A stretch of DNA of 64,000 bases, taken from Entoloma clypeatum. Taxonomy: Eukaryota; Basidiomycota; Agaricomycetes; Agaricales; Entolomataceae. Positions 34,936-45,479 of this stretch are shown here, one piece after another. Each line of letters opens with the position of its first letter. Positions within the stretch are counted from its first letter, which is position 1. The notes beneath the pieces are model-generated. The model ran no database searches. It was not told the origin of the DNA and saw only the letters and a list, made by a program, of their open reading frames with translations. The stretch lies in the NCBI GenBank assembly GCA_963565915.1, contig OY751495.1, positions 992,001-1,056,000 of the forward strand, given 5' to 3'. The position numbers and the translations under genes are program-made.

Positions 34936-35477
34936 TGTCATAACCATACGATTCACATCCGACTTATCCGACGACTCTGACGATTCATCCGCTCTGACAT
35001 CTGCTCCAACAACATTCTATTTATATTGATTATACTTCTACTATGTAACATCTCAACCATACTTACAAGTAGACATATGTTGTTCACTTTTCATTTGCTA
35101 CTCTCTGTACTCCGAATGTTCCGATGGTCAACCCTGATATCTGCACATCACTTATAGTAATGCTGATCATTCTAGTCTACTATAAACAGTGTACAAACCT
35201 GTCATAGAACCTCAGTTCAAATATCATATGTTACACCTCATTCGCATCCGTCTCTACTTGCCTTGAGCATTCTCTCCGTCACCTCTGCTCATCTGCTCAT
35301 CTGCTCATCCGACATCCACCAATCCAAAATCGAGGACCACGTCAAAGAGTGGGGCGCAACGCACAAGTTGAAGCCAGGTCCTTTCTGCCAACGTCGCACT
35401 TACCGCATTCCGCTCCTCCGCTACTCCGCTCCGACTCGTCTGACAGTTTCCGACGTTGAGAAACACGCTACGTGACA
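34936..35477 (+). repeat. Gypsy D 3' LTR
   Basis: 542 bp, colinear with the 5' LTR, preceded by the polypurine tract. Its TATA box is changed by one transition (TATAAACA). Confidence 0.93.
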
Positions 35478-36023
35478 TCCACAGTGTTGTTGCAACAGGT
35501 GCTGGTGCCTTTCATCCCGGCAGGTCTGCTTCACCTTCCAATGAGGATACAGATCATTCATCTTCAGCGGAACCTGATCCTGTCTCGCCCTCTCGCACTG
35601 GTAGTTTGCAGTCAATTTTTTCGGATGGATTGATGCAAGAGATCTCAAAGGCAAGTCTGAAGATGGTATGTATTCAATCCACCATTTGACATTTCTACTA
35701 GGATGTGGGTGCCTCCATCTCCACCTTGAAGAAGAGGACTCATGCAGAGAGTGAGAGCCCATCCCTGTCTCTGAAGAAATCCAAATGTCAACATGGAAAT
35801 GATGGCAGCCAGGAAGTAGTGTCTGCTCTTCGCGGACTTGCGGCAGCTGTCGACCTTGAACCATCTGCACTGCAACATTGAAAGGTTGCCCTCAAGCTTC
35901 TTTGACAAGATGGTGGATATTCATGTGAGGAGACGGGTATTATTATATGTTTATTTGCTGAAGATATTGCGAATGCAGATACATATGCTGATGCTGAGGA
36001 TGTGGAGGACTGCTGTACATTCA

Positions 36024-37421
36024 TCAGGTCACTCTTAGCAAAACAGAAGTAGGCATTTGGTAACTACATGCACGTTGATGTAGCTCTTCCTGGTAATCAT
36101 CCCACATTGCCTTTGCAATGATCGGGTTCTGCCCCTGCCCGCAGTCTCTCCTCTGGTGTGATGTCCCATTGCCTTGCCAATTCATTTTCAACATCGTCCT
36201 CATCCTCTTCACCCTTGTTGAGATTAGCTCCACTGCTGACTGAGGATGACTGAGATCCTGTTTCACTTGCTGATGACTCTTGTGGGTTGTTGTTTGGCTT
36301 GTGAAATTATGAACTGCTGTGAGAGCAGGGACAAATTTTGCTTGTATCTTCATGGAATATTCAGGTGCAGATGCAAGGAGTTTGAACCGTCGCCTGAAAA
36401 CACCAAAAATGCGTTCAACAGCATTTTGCGCTTGTGCATGATGAAGGTTAAACAATTCTTCATATTCCAATGGCCTTGAAAGAAGAAATTCATCAAAAAC
36501 GGAAAACAACCTGGAAAATAAGAATTTTTAGAAGAACCTTTGATTTCCTTGAGCCCACTCCTTCAAATGATACCTCTTTCCACGATATGGTGTCATAAGC
36601 ATATCACAGAGTGGAAAACCAGCATCAGCAAGGAAGTAGCATTGTCGTGGTAGTTGAAGGTCCTCCCATTGTTTTGCATAGTCAAATATATGTGAATCGG
36701 CTGCGCTGCCCTCCCAACCACTGAGGATATAGATGAACTTGTTTTCATAGTCAGATGCAGCAAGCACATTTTGTGAACGATAACCTTTCCAGTTGAGATA
36801 TCGAGCTGATGCCTTTGACATGATCCAACCATGAAACTGGGACCCGTCCATATTGCCACAAGATTTTTTGAAGTGACGAAGCTTTGGATTGTTGTGTAGA
36901 AATTGAGCTGGCATTAATTTCACATACTTGCGATAGAATTTATGGCTAACGAGAATCTTTGTTAGAATATGGATGTATCTAGTCATATATTTAGAGTAAG
37001 CAAGCTTCAGGCATGAGGACCATTGAAAAGACCTTCTTATTGTGTCACCGCTCCTTTGAAATCGTTCTTGCAGCATTTGTGAGCTTAGACTGGTTCGTGC
37101 AAAGTGGAGGAAAATTGCAAGTTGTTCATCAGCGGAGACATGCTGACTGTTCCACAAACCACATTTCAGTTGTAATTCTTGGGAGAGCTTCCAAAAGATG
37201 AATCTTGATACACCAAGCTGTTCATAAAAATGGTCATTGTTGCCCACCAAGAGCTCCTTGAGCCACTTTTTGCCAGTGAGGATTGAAGTGTGCTTTGGAG
37301 TTTTGGGTGGTATAAATGAGATGGATGTCACAGCAGTGGGAGCAGCTCCAATAGTAGCTATTTTCCTTGCAGTTAAACGCCTATGTGCTTTGGATGAGCT
37401 GTTCTTGCAGGTGCGAGCCAT
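36024..37421 (-). CDS. PIF-Harbinger DDE transposase, open reading frame intact
   Basis: Two exons (37421-36538 and 36474-36024) with one 63-bp GT-AG intron give 444 residues without a stop. The N-terminal half includes a helix-turn-helix-like region (ADEQLAIFLHFART, FQRSGDTIRRSFQ). The catalytic core follows the Harbinger pattern: first Asp in GNMDGSQFHGW, second Asp in FLADAGFPLCDMLMTPY, and Glu in AVERIFGVFRRRF after the intron. DYENKFIYILSGWEGSAADS is typical of this family. It is convergent with the Myb partner gene. Known role: cuts and joins transposon ends at TWA targets, normally needing the Myb-like partner. It starts 154 bp inside the right end of the element. Confidence 0.9.
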
Positions 37422-37547
37422 CTTGTCTGGGGTTCAACAAAGGTAATTTTGATTATCTACAGGATGTGACAAGATGTGACAACTAAACAGAACAGAGCTA
37501 ACACAAACTCTGGTCTCAACAGGACCCATCACCAAGACCAAGCTGAG

Positions 37548-37574
37548 GCCAAGACCCAGCTACCAGGCAGGCCC
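37548..37574 (-). repeat. Harbinger right terminal inverted repeat
   Basis: Inverted match to the left terminus, immediately followed by the TTA target duplication at 37575-37577. Confidence 0.88.
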
Positions 37575-37577
37575 TTA

Positions 37578-37970
37578 GCTAAACTATATTGGGATGATGT
37601 CTGGAAACCTCATCGACTTTCAGAATCGTTAATGTCAGATCACGGACCACATTTTCCAGCATCATTTATAAAGGAACTAAATAAAATATTGGGAATCACA
37701 ACTAAATTATCAACGGCATATCATCCGCAAACAGACGGACAGATGGAACACATCAACCAGGAGTTAAAACAATATCTAAGATCATTTATCTCCCATTGGC
37801 AAACCGATTGGCCCGAATGGATGGCAACTCAGTTTTTGCTGTTCTATGTAAATTATGGGTTTAACCCTAGGATGGGCATGGAACCTCGGAGAGCAGAAAG
37901 GTCAGAACTGGCCAAAGAATTTGCGGAGCAAATGAAGAAAATTCATGAGGAAGCAGAAGCGGTGGAGAGG
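37578..37970 (+). pseudogene. Gypsy relic A, part 2: integrase core C-terminal part
   Basis: Continues element A in frame after the Harbinger insertion. YWDDVWKPHRL, SDHGPHFPASF (second catalytic Asp) and YHPQTDGQMEHINQELKQYL are clear. Similarity fades near EEAEAVERW. Sequence from about 37970 to 38144 has no recognisable content and holds the junction with element I. No 3' LTR of A is seen. Confidence 0.85.
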
Positions 37971-38144
37971 TGGGAGCAGTCAGGCAGGCTCGGAGCGAGG
38001 CTCAACGAGGGACGGCAAAGGTCGCAGATGGATCACAGACGATGGATGATGCTCTATCTACGACACACAGTTCATGTGTACATGGCTAGTCACGTGGTGC
38101 AGGTGGAGTCGGGCCGGAGGCCCTACTCCAGGTGCCCTCCTTTT

Positions 38145-41100
38145 TTATGGCTGCATCCTCGCAGCCTCAGCTTTGCAAAAAACCAGTCTCCCTGCTATTG
38201 ACAACTCCTCTTCATTCTCTGTGTTGCCTTCCCCGATGCTGTCCTTCAGCTCTTTGTTGTTGTATGCTTTGCATTCTTCTTCAACATGCTTTGCCCCCTC
38301 TTTCGTTGTCCTCTCTTCTTTGTCTTCTTTGCCATTCCCTCCGTTTCCCAACCTCTGAGCCTGTTGTTCTCGCCTCTCCTCCTGTCTCGCCAACTCTGTC
38401 CCTTCCCATGGTTCAAACTTCCTCAACCTCCTCGCACTGAATAGGCCTGGCAATTTGTTCCCATCAAGATCCTCCAGCTTGTATGAATTGAGGATTTGCT
38501 CTTTGATGCGGCGTGGTTCCGACCATCTGGGTGTTAGTTTCTGATCATTGCTAACGGTGGTAGTTAGATCGCTCCAGAAAACTTGTACTAACTCGCCTTG
38601 TTCGAATGTTATGGGTCCACCTTGAGTTTTTATGAGTTTTCAGTCAAACGCTGCCTTCCTTGAGATGGCATGGTCCACTGCTTCCATGTGCGCATCGAGG
38701 CGCTGCTGTGCTGCATACGCTAAATGTGTTTCAGCGTTCTCAGTCGTAAAGGGTAGGTTACGTAGCTCTGGTGGAGTTGGCCGCCAATTGAGGATTCATA
38801 TTGCCTCCTCAAAGTGGTCTGGCCAGTTCCGCGGTATTTGCTCTCATTCCATCGATTTCCACCCGTCCTCCCCCAGTTCTGGGGCGCATAACCTTGCAAG
38901 GATGTATAGCAATAATTTGTTGGTACCCTCGGCCAGTCCATTGACCCATGGCGAATATGCCGCTGTCACGATATGATCCATTCCCCATCGCCCACATGCG
39001 GCGTCCACCTCTTGGTTGTCGAAGTGCTTGCCTCCGTCGGTTTGGAAGGCTTCTGAGGGTGCGAAGTTATAGCAAATGTCATTGAGAGACCTCACTGTGG
39101 TTTTTGCGCTCCCGTGACTTTTCAGTTTGTAACCCCATACATGCTGTGAGGCCACATCTAGATACAATCCAATCGTATGGTATCCACCTTTTCCTGTTGG
39201 CATGGAAAGATAATCGCCCATGAGAAGTTCAAATGGGTGTCGCCTAACGATTGGCTGTAGCAGTGCGTTGAGATGGGCACCGCCGAAGTTCTTGCACTTC
39301 GCACAGGTTGTGATAGCTTTGACAATCGACTCGTCTAGACCCGGGCTGTGGTATTGGTCCAAGAGTGCAATCTTGACATTGTCGCGATGCCAGTGGCTGC
39401 CCAGTTCGTGTTGTTCTTTTGCCTTGGCAACTGCCTCCTCTCGTGAGATGCACTCCCTCCTCAATCGTGCTCTTACCCCCGTACCTCCTGCAATGTACCA
39501 TAGCTTACCATCCTCAATGATATATTGCAATGCCCGGTGCTTTGCACGCATCTGGGTGCGGAGTGGCCACGGCCCTTCAACCTCCTCCAGGGCATCGATA
39601 ACCTGTAGATATAAGGATTCCCCAGCAAAGCGCTTTCTGAGGTCAGTATTTTTTGGTTGGGCTGGGCTGACTCCGAAAATGTCGTTGGTAATCCCCTCCT
39701 GGGCCTCCCAATTGGGGCTCACCGTCCAGTCACTTCCATCCTCTGGTGTGTGTGGCGAGTCCTCATACTGTTGACTTAGACCATCTGCGATGTTCGTCAC
39801 TCCTGGGATGTGTCTAACATCAGTGATTCTATATGCTAAGATGCCATCCCGCCACCGTGCATGGGAAAGCAGTAGCTTTTCAGATATCAGTACATCACGG
39901 AGGGCTTGGCAGTCCATCTTGATCTCCACCGGAAATCCGTATAGGATGTCTGAAAATTTATCAAAAGAGAATTTGAGCGCAGCGAATTCTAGGAGGTAGG
40001 GTTTGTACTTCCTTTCCGAACCGGATGTTTGCTTTGATGCAAATGCAATTGGATGTCGACGTGTCACCATTTGTCCACCGGGTAAAGTTGTGGTTATCTT
40101 CTGGCACAGGACACCAGCGAATGCATCTACACAACCATCTGTCGTGAGGATAAATGGGGTTCCATCAAATCTTGGAGCAACCAGAACTGGCTGTGAAACA
40201 AGGATCAGCTCAAGTTTTAGGAAGGTGCGAGTGTGCTCCTCTGTCCATATGTCCTTCAACTTGTATGCTTTCATCATCTGTTGGTATAAGCTCTTCTTGG
40301 CTCCCGCTGGTACTCCTACTCCCTTCAGGATATCTCGCAGTGGGCTTTCTATCTGCACATACCCCTGGATGAGATCACGGAAGTATGCTGTTAGACCAAG
40401 AAACCCTTCTAGATGAGAGGCATCAGCCGGTATAGGCCAGTTAACTATAGCGCTTAGCTTGGCGGGGTCTGGCGATACTCCGTCGGGTCCCACAGTTGAT
40501 CCTGCAAAGACTGCCTTCGTCATGAATAGGCGCAACTTGCTAGGAGATAGTGAAAGCTTTTCCCTTCGGACCCGTTCAAGAATAATACGTAGCTTTATCA
40601 TTCCTTCCTCAAATGTGTCCAATGCCAAGCCTCCGTCATCGACAAAAAGTTTGAACGTTCCATCTGCCATTAAATCATGGGTCTTGGTCGCCATCATATT
40701 TCCGAATTCAGACGGTGCACCTGTGATACCGAATGGCATTCATTGATATGCCCAGTAGCCTCTGCCTTCGACGAAGAAGCAAAGGTATGGTTGTGACTCC
40801 TCATCAACCGCAATATGGTAGAACCCAGCTGCAAAGTCAAATACGTGGATATAACGGTGTCCCGACAATCTCAGTTGTTTTGCCTGGATGTCGCCTTGAA
40901 GGACTGGGGCGATCTTTGTGACTTTGTTAACCTCATCGAAATTCTGGCAAATTTGGTACTTAGCTGGTTGCGATATTTTGTTCTCTCAATCTACACTTTC
41001 TGGTCTTGGTGGCAAGTTGGGGATTGGGTCGAGGCCATAAGCAACACACTGGTCATTGAGCTTATGTAGCAGCTCCTCGATCGTGAGTCCACCTCCATCG

Positions 41101-42146
41101 TGCTCCTTTTGTGCAAGGACCGTCGGTGATACACACTTAACCTCCCTAGGGTGTATTTGTTGTATTATCTCTGCTGCTGCCATGTCATCAAGCTGTTTAT
41201 TGAGGGACGTCCGCTTGGCAGGGTTGTACGTGCGCAGGGGGATTTTCTTCGAGAGCACCGCGTCCTCCAGGATTTCGAGCTTGTGCTTATAGCCTGGAAC
41301 AGCATTGACCTCACTAATTGAAAGTGCGAAGCAATCAGCGAACTCAGCAATGACACTTCTCACTTGCCTTTCTTTCTCCTCCGATATGTCCGATCCTATC
41401 TGTACTACCCGCTGAATCTCTGCAACCCATTCCGGCATGAATGGGTCTGAGTTGCACGTGAATAGGCTTGGTGATTTTGTAGTAACCACATGCACGTCCT
41501 CGATTTTCTCTGGTACAGAACTCGGCGGGGGATCCACTCCTGGAGAGCCCCCGTTTACGGCCTTCACATTCTCTAATATCACCGTATTTGGTGGTGAGGT
41601 TGACCGTATTGAAACCCAGTCCTCGTGGTAGTCGTGTATGGCCATGAATGCGCTCAATAGCAGCTTGCCAAGGAGAATGTCCCATGCACCCTGACTGTTG
41701 AAAACCTCCATTGCTACTACTTTTCTAATGCCCCCAATCTCCACTGTTCCTTCCCATCTTGCATGTGACGGAATGACTGCTCCATTTGCCATGCGGAGCT
41801 GTGTTAGTGATCGTCCCCAGCCCGATAATTGCTGTTTGATGCGTTGCCATAGTCCCAAGGAGATGGCACCAACCATCGCACCTCCATCAAATAGGGCTGG
41901 TGCGCATATTGTTTTTCCTTCTGCATTGTGTATGAAAAGCTTGTGGATGAATGGCTTTTCCTTCTTGCGTCCGCCGTTGAGGTGTGTGTATGTGTTGTCT
42001 CTGATCGTGTACAGGTCAATAGTGTGCATGTTGTAGGCGTTACCGAATACATGATTGAATGTGGAAAGACGACGCGGCTCTATGGTTGAGGTAGACAAAA
42101 TTGAGACTGGGGCCGCCCGCTCATCGTTCCTGCGGGGGCCCCTCAC
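38145..42146 (-). pseudogene. Element I pol: protease, RT, RNase H, integrase
   Basis: In sense order: an aspartic-protease-like region with PALFDGGAMVGAIS (about 41880; DGG instead of DSG/DTG) and AWDILLGKLLL. RT has KYQICQNFDEVNKV, HVFDFAAGFYHIAV, MPFGITGAPSEF and the catalytic FKLFVDDGGLA (about 40640). RNase H has ILTTDGCVDAFAG and HIPGVTNIADGLSQ. The zinc finger has HWHRDN and CAKCKNFGG. The integrase core has MGDYLSMP, FQTDGGKHF and NGLAEGTNKLL, with a basic tail reaching 38145. TGA codons at 40986-40988 and 40740-40742 split the RT, and more breaks lie at 38840 and below. The frame overlaps gag and is entered by the -1 site at 42149. Confidence 0.82.
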
Positions 42147-43348
42147 TCGTTTCCCTGCTCGTAGTAATACTGAGATTTAGACCTCCACAGATAGGACCTG
42201 TCTACATCCTCCTCGCTGACATAGTTCACTTGGCGTGGGGTTCGGGGGTTGAGGACTGCGTTCACTATGATTCTCCAGACGCGTTCAGAGTCTGGGACTA
42301 CCGTCTCGCATTCCCATTGTACGCTGCGATGGTTGGCCAGGCCACATCCATGGCACTCCCTTGACCCAGGTGCTAGTGTTCCCGGGGTTACAGGAAATCC
42401 GCTCTCCTTGTCCACCCATCCTCCCTGACCGTGCAGCTTCTCCCATGCTCCTATTTGCTCGTCCCACTCCGTTTTCGTCGTCTTCATCGGCCACTTTGCC
42501 AGGGCCACCATGACTAGTGTGCGCTTCTCCTCTGGCGTCCTTTCTGGCCCTGGGTTAGGTCGGCGTCTTGGCTGTGTTGCAGCATAGCCACCTCTTGCAG
42601 GTCTGTAATCGGCTCTCGCTGGCGCGGCTGGCTGTGGCGTGGAGCTTGTTGACGTGGGGGTGATGCTTGTCCTACTGAAACAGCTGGTGAGTTCATCGAC
42701 GCGGGCTGTGGACTGTTGTTGATCTCCTTCAATCCTCGCTATCCTCGCTTCCAACGCTTCCTCCCATGTGTTCTCTTCCAGCTCCCGCTTAACCTTCTCT
42801 ACGATGTATACTGGGTCGATCTCCTTGATTGCCTTCACGAACGCCGTCCAATTTGGTTGGTCCATGCTGACCTTGTCTTCTACGATGCTCGGCATGTTCT
42901 TCCAGATGGAGGCTATGTATGTGGTGCCGGTTGTGACCTTCAACTTGCATGCAAGGCCCATTGCCGTGTCTGCGAGCCAGATATGTGCGTGTGTTTCAAC
43001 CCCATTGACTTTCTTCCTCACGATTAGGTCCTTCGCCTCAAGCCTGAGTGCCAGTAGCTCGTTCTCGTTTTCTATATTTGTTGCCTGCACCTTGTCAACC
43101 ATTGGGAAGTTTTCGAGGAATGCTTTCCTGAGCGAGTCCCACGTCGTGTGTTTGGTGTAGTCAACATTGTACCAGTCGTCTGCAGGTGAACCAGCCTTGA
43201 GGTAGTCTGATAACGCTGTGATGATCTCCGCGTCTGCTTTGATCGACAATGTTCGCATTATGACATTAAAGTTCTTGACAAACTGCGTAGACATGATTTT
43301 GTCAGTGGAATCGCCCGCAAATGAAGGGATGACGAGGGTGGTTGCCAT
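42143..43348 (-). pseudogene. Element I gag
   Basis: From MATTLVIPSFAG at 43348 to TGA at 42143-42145 the frame is open, about 401 residues, though the element as a whole is dead. A capsid-like helical domain (WDSLRKAFLENFPMVDKV, LLALRLEAKDLIV) is followed by a Pro/Ser-rich linker and a knuckle with odd spacing, CHGCGLANHRSVQWEC (CX2CX4HX6C instead of HX4C). The open frame extends upstream to 43624, across the inferred element edge, so the start at 43348 is a judgement. Confidence 0.72.
42149..42155 (-). promoter_or_regulatory. Candidate -1 ribosomal frameshift site, gag to pol, element I
   Basis: G GGA AAC in the gag frame, one codon before the gag stop TGA (42143-42145), is a classic X XXY YYZ heptamer. 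A -1 slip there enters the pol frame exactly. Confidence 0.7.
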
Positions 43349-43575
43349 AATGTGGTTGACAGGTTTGACGGGGTGTAGGATTGGAGGTGTGGGGTCGCTC
43401 TGGGGTGTGATTGCAGGGATCGTCGTCGACGGGAGTGGTGATGGTGGGGGTGTTACTGAAGAGGTTGATGTGGGTGATGTCTCTTGTGTCGTTTTTAGCG
43501 GAAGCGTGTGTGAGTGTTGAAGGGCAGGTATGCGCAAGGCAATCAGCGGTTTGAATGGATATAAACCTTGTGGAG

Positions 43576-45479
43576 TCCTTGTCTCTGATGCGGTAGTTCT
43601 GAGACAGACTCTGTCATGTGTCAACCGTCTTCTTCATCTGATCCTGTGCCTGTTTGAGTCTCTTCAGGAAGTTGTTGGCAGCCAGATTGGTGTCTTCCAA
43701 TACAAGTTCCCCCTTCCAAGGATGTAAACTGTAGTTGAGGTAGAATAGTGTGTGCTTTGCTGCCTGATGTTCTTTGTCATTGTACTGGAATTCTGCAATT
43801 GCAATCCATTCAGCCCAATCATCTTGTAAGTTCTGTAAGAACACTTCTGTTTCTTGATGCAATCGTTTGGCCTGTTCATCAGTCTGTGGATGGTACATGG
43901 TGGACAGATTTCTCTTGATCTAGGCCTAACATGCGGCAAAGTATCTCCATGAACTTCACGGCGAACTGTGGTCCACTATCACTGATGATTTTCTTGGGGA
44001 TCCCATGAAGCTTCCATATCTGATCCTGATAGATCTTGGCTAATCCTTCAGCTGATAATTCCACGGTTGTCAGAATGAGGTGAAGCATCTTTGAATGTCT
44101 GTCTGTGATGACCAGAATTGCGTTTTTTCCATCAGATTCTGGTATCGGTCCCACGACGTCGATTCCTATGTCTTCCCATGGGTGACTTGGTGCTGCATGG
44201 GGATGTAGCGGAGCATGTCACTTTTGTCAGTTAATCTTGTTGCGTTGACAAGTGTCGCAACCCTTCACATACTTCTTCACATCATGCAGTATGGTAGGCC
44301 ACCAGTAGGTGCGAGTGAGGAGTTCATGTGTCTGGTACTGCCCTGGATGTCCTGCCACTGGTGCATCGTGTGACTCAAACATCAATTCTTGTTGTAATTG
44401 CGGGTCTGGCGGGACATAGACTCGTTCTCCTGCGTAGGTGATCCCATTCTCTTGCTAATACCAATGAGGATTCTTTTTTAGGCCCTGCACTACTTCTGTC
44501 TCCATGCGGTTCGAAGCCTTGATGCGTGCGATCCATGGGTTTTCGATGGTTGTGACATTTCCGATTTTGATGGAATCAGATGTTTCACCCCCTTCAAAGA
44601 ATTGTTCCTCCGTGAACATCTCCATTTGTACCACATCTTCTGATTCCAACCATTTCAAGAATAGTCCCTCCTTGAGCATTTGGTCACTGTCTTGTGGTTT
44701 GAGTTCCGCTTCATACCAGGGTAAGCGTGACAGGATGTCCGCTTTTGCATTGGTCTTGCCAGGTACATGCCGTAATTCGAAGTCATAGTCTTGTAACTTC
44801 ATTTTCCAGCGTCGCTGTCGTTGATTTAGGTCCTGAGGACGACGGAAATATTCCAGGTTCTTGTGATCGGTCAAGATTTCGAAACGTTCCCTGGCTTCAA
44901 GCAGATAGTGTCTCCAATCTTTCAATGCTTCCACGACTGCCAAGAGCTCTTTGTCATATATCTTGTAATTTTGTTCAGCCACGGACATGGTCCACAACAA
45001 GAATGCAATAGGATGCCATTTGTCGTCCTGTTTTTGAGAGAGTATGGCCCCAGTTGCATAGCCCAATGCATCGGTTTTGACCCAGAACTGTCCATCTGGT
45101 TTCAGTAATGCCAAGACTGGTGCTGATGTGATCGCCTGTATGAGGCCTTCAAATGCCTTCTGTTCCGTTGGTCCCCAAGTAAACATAGTGCCGCCTGTGA
45201 GCATGGTGAGAGGCTTCACGATGTTTGAGTATCCTTCAATAAAGTGTCGATAGAAGTTAGCAAACCCAAGGAACTTCTGAACTTCCTTTTTTGATGTGGG
45301 TGTTTGCCAGTTTTGGATCGTATCTACCTTCTCAGTTTCCATCTCAACACGTCCCTCACCAACAACATATCCCAATATAGGACATTTCATTACTTCCCAG
45401 AAACACTTCTCCTTCAGGAACAAATCATTGTCTGCAGAATTTGTTCAGTGTTTCACGCGAGTTCTTCCTTGGTTTTACC
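43576..45479 (-). pseudogene. Gypsy fragment G (same family as H): RT end, RNase H, integrase
   Basis: Colinear with H 28310-30230. It holds the RT thumb (CPILGYVVGEGRVEM), RNase H (TDALGYATGAIL, TDHKNLEYFRRPQD), the HHCC finger, and the integrase core to the end of the DDE region with a small internal deletion near 43830. A TAG at 44455-44457 stands where H has Gln. The sense 5' end is cut by the LINE tail at 45480 and the 3' end by element I. RT palm, gag and LTRs are absent. Confidence 0.85.

Larger units (their letters stand above)
16189..35477 (+). mobile_element. Gypsy (Ty3) LTR retrotransposon D, about 7.3 kb after removal of insertions
   Basis: Two 542-bp LTRs (TGTCATAACC...ACGTGACA) are flanked by the duplication TCCAC (16184-16188, 35478-35482). 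The plus strand holds gag with a CCHC knuckle, then protease, RT, RNase H, integrase and a C-terminal chromodomain, so it is a chromovirus-like element. Copia copy 1 (21038-26864) and Gypsy H (26979-33156) are inserted in the integrase. An antisense gene lies between pol and the 3' LTR. The LTRs differ at about 15 positions (14 transitions, mostly at CpG). Several nonsense and frame mutations show it is dead. Confidence 0.93.
13496..36052 (+). pseudogene. Harbinger Myb/SANT-like protein gene, interrupted twice
   Basis: Coding pieces lie at 13496-13653, 15781-16183 and about 35483-36052. The hAT-like element separates the first two and Gypsy D the last two. Removing the insertions plus one duplication copy restores the frame at both joints. 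The product begins MARIKKG. It shows a Trp-rich trihelix/Myb-like region (WALEDDAILVREL, FKTPVWVAVAAAL, KTWEKCRDHY), then FPLYDELYILV and a Ser/Pro-rich C-terminal half with an acidic tail (DTYADAEDVED). Introns are visible near 15897-15951 and 16064-16110. Two TGA codons near the C-terminus (one at 35880-35882) also break it. Family knowledge: this protein helps the transposase reach the nucleus and bind DNA. It must be non-functional here. Confidence 0.8.
13279..37574 (+). mobile_element. PIF-Harbinger DNA transposon, split by nested elements
   Basis: Terminal inverted repeats start GGGCCTGTCTGGTA at 13279 and end with the complementary TACCAGGCAGGCCC at 37574. They are flanked by a TTA duplication (13276-13278 and 37575-37577), the Harbinger hallmark. 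Removing the hAT-like insertion and Gypsy D with their duplications leaves about 2.9 kb. That remnant carries the two genes expected of the superfamily: a Myb/SANT-like protein (plus strand) and a DDE transposase (minus strand), convergent and overlapping by about 29 bp at 36024-36052. Removing the transposon restores the integrase frame of Gypsy A exactly. Confidence 0.93.
38145..43575 (-). mobile_element. Divergent Gypsy-like retroelement I, boundaries uncertain
   Basis: A complete gag-pol set on the minus strand, unlike the other Gypsy families here: atypical zinc knuckle, DGG protease, FVDD polymerase motif and a -1 frameshift heptamer between gag and pol. I could not find LTRs or duplications. 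The right edge is where similarity to family H begins (about 43576), and the left edge is the end of pol. Several nonsense codons show it is dead. Confidence 0.75.

Noticed and set aside
36475..36537. A 27-bp intron in the Harbinger transposase ending at the first CAG
   Set aside because: Too short for a fungal intron; the later AG at 36475 gives a 63-bp intron and a better family match.
42143..43624. Element I gag starting at 43624
   Set aside because: The upstream 92 codons cross into sequence similar to Gypsy H/G, so the ATG at 43348 is more plausible.
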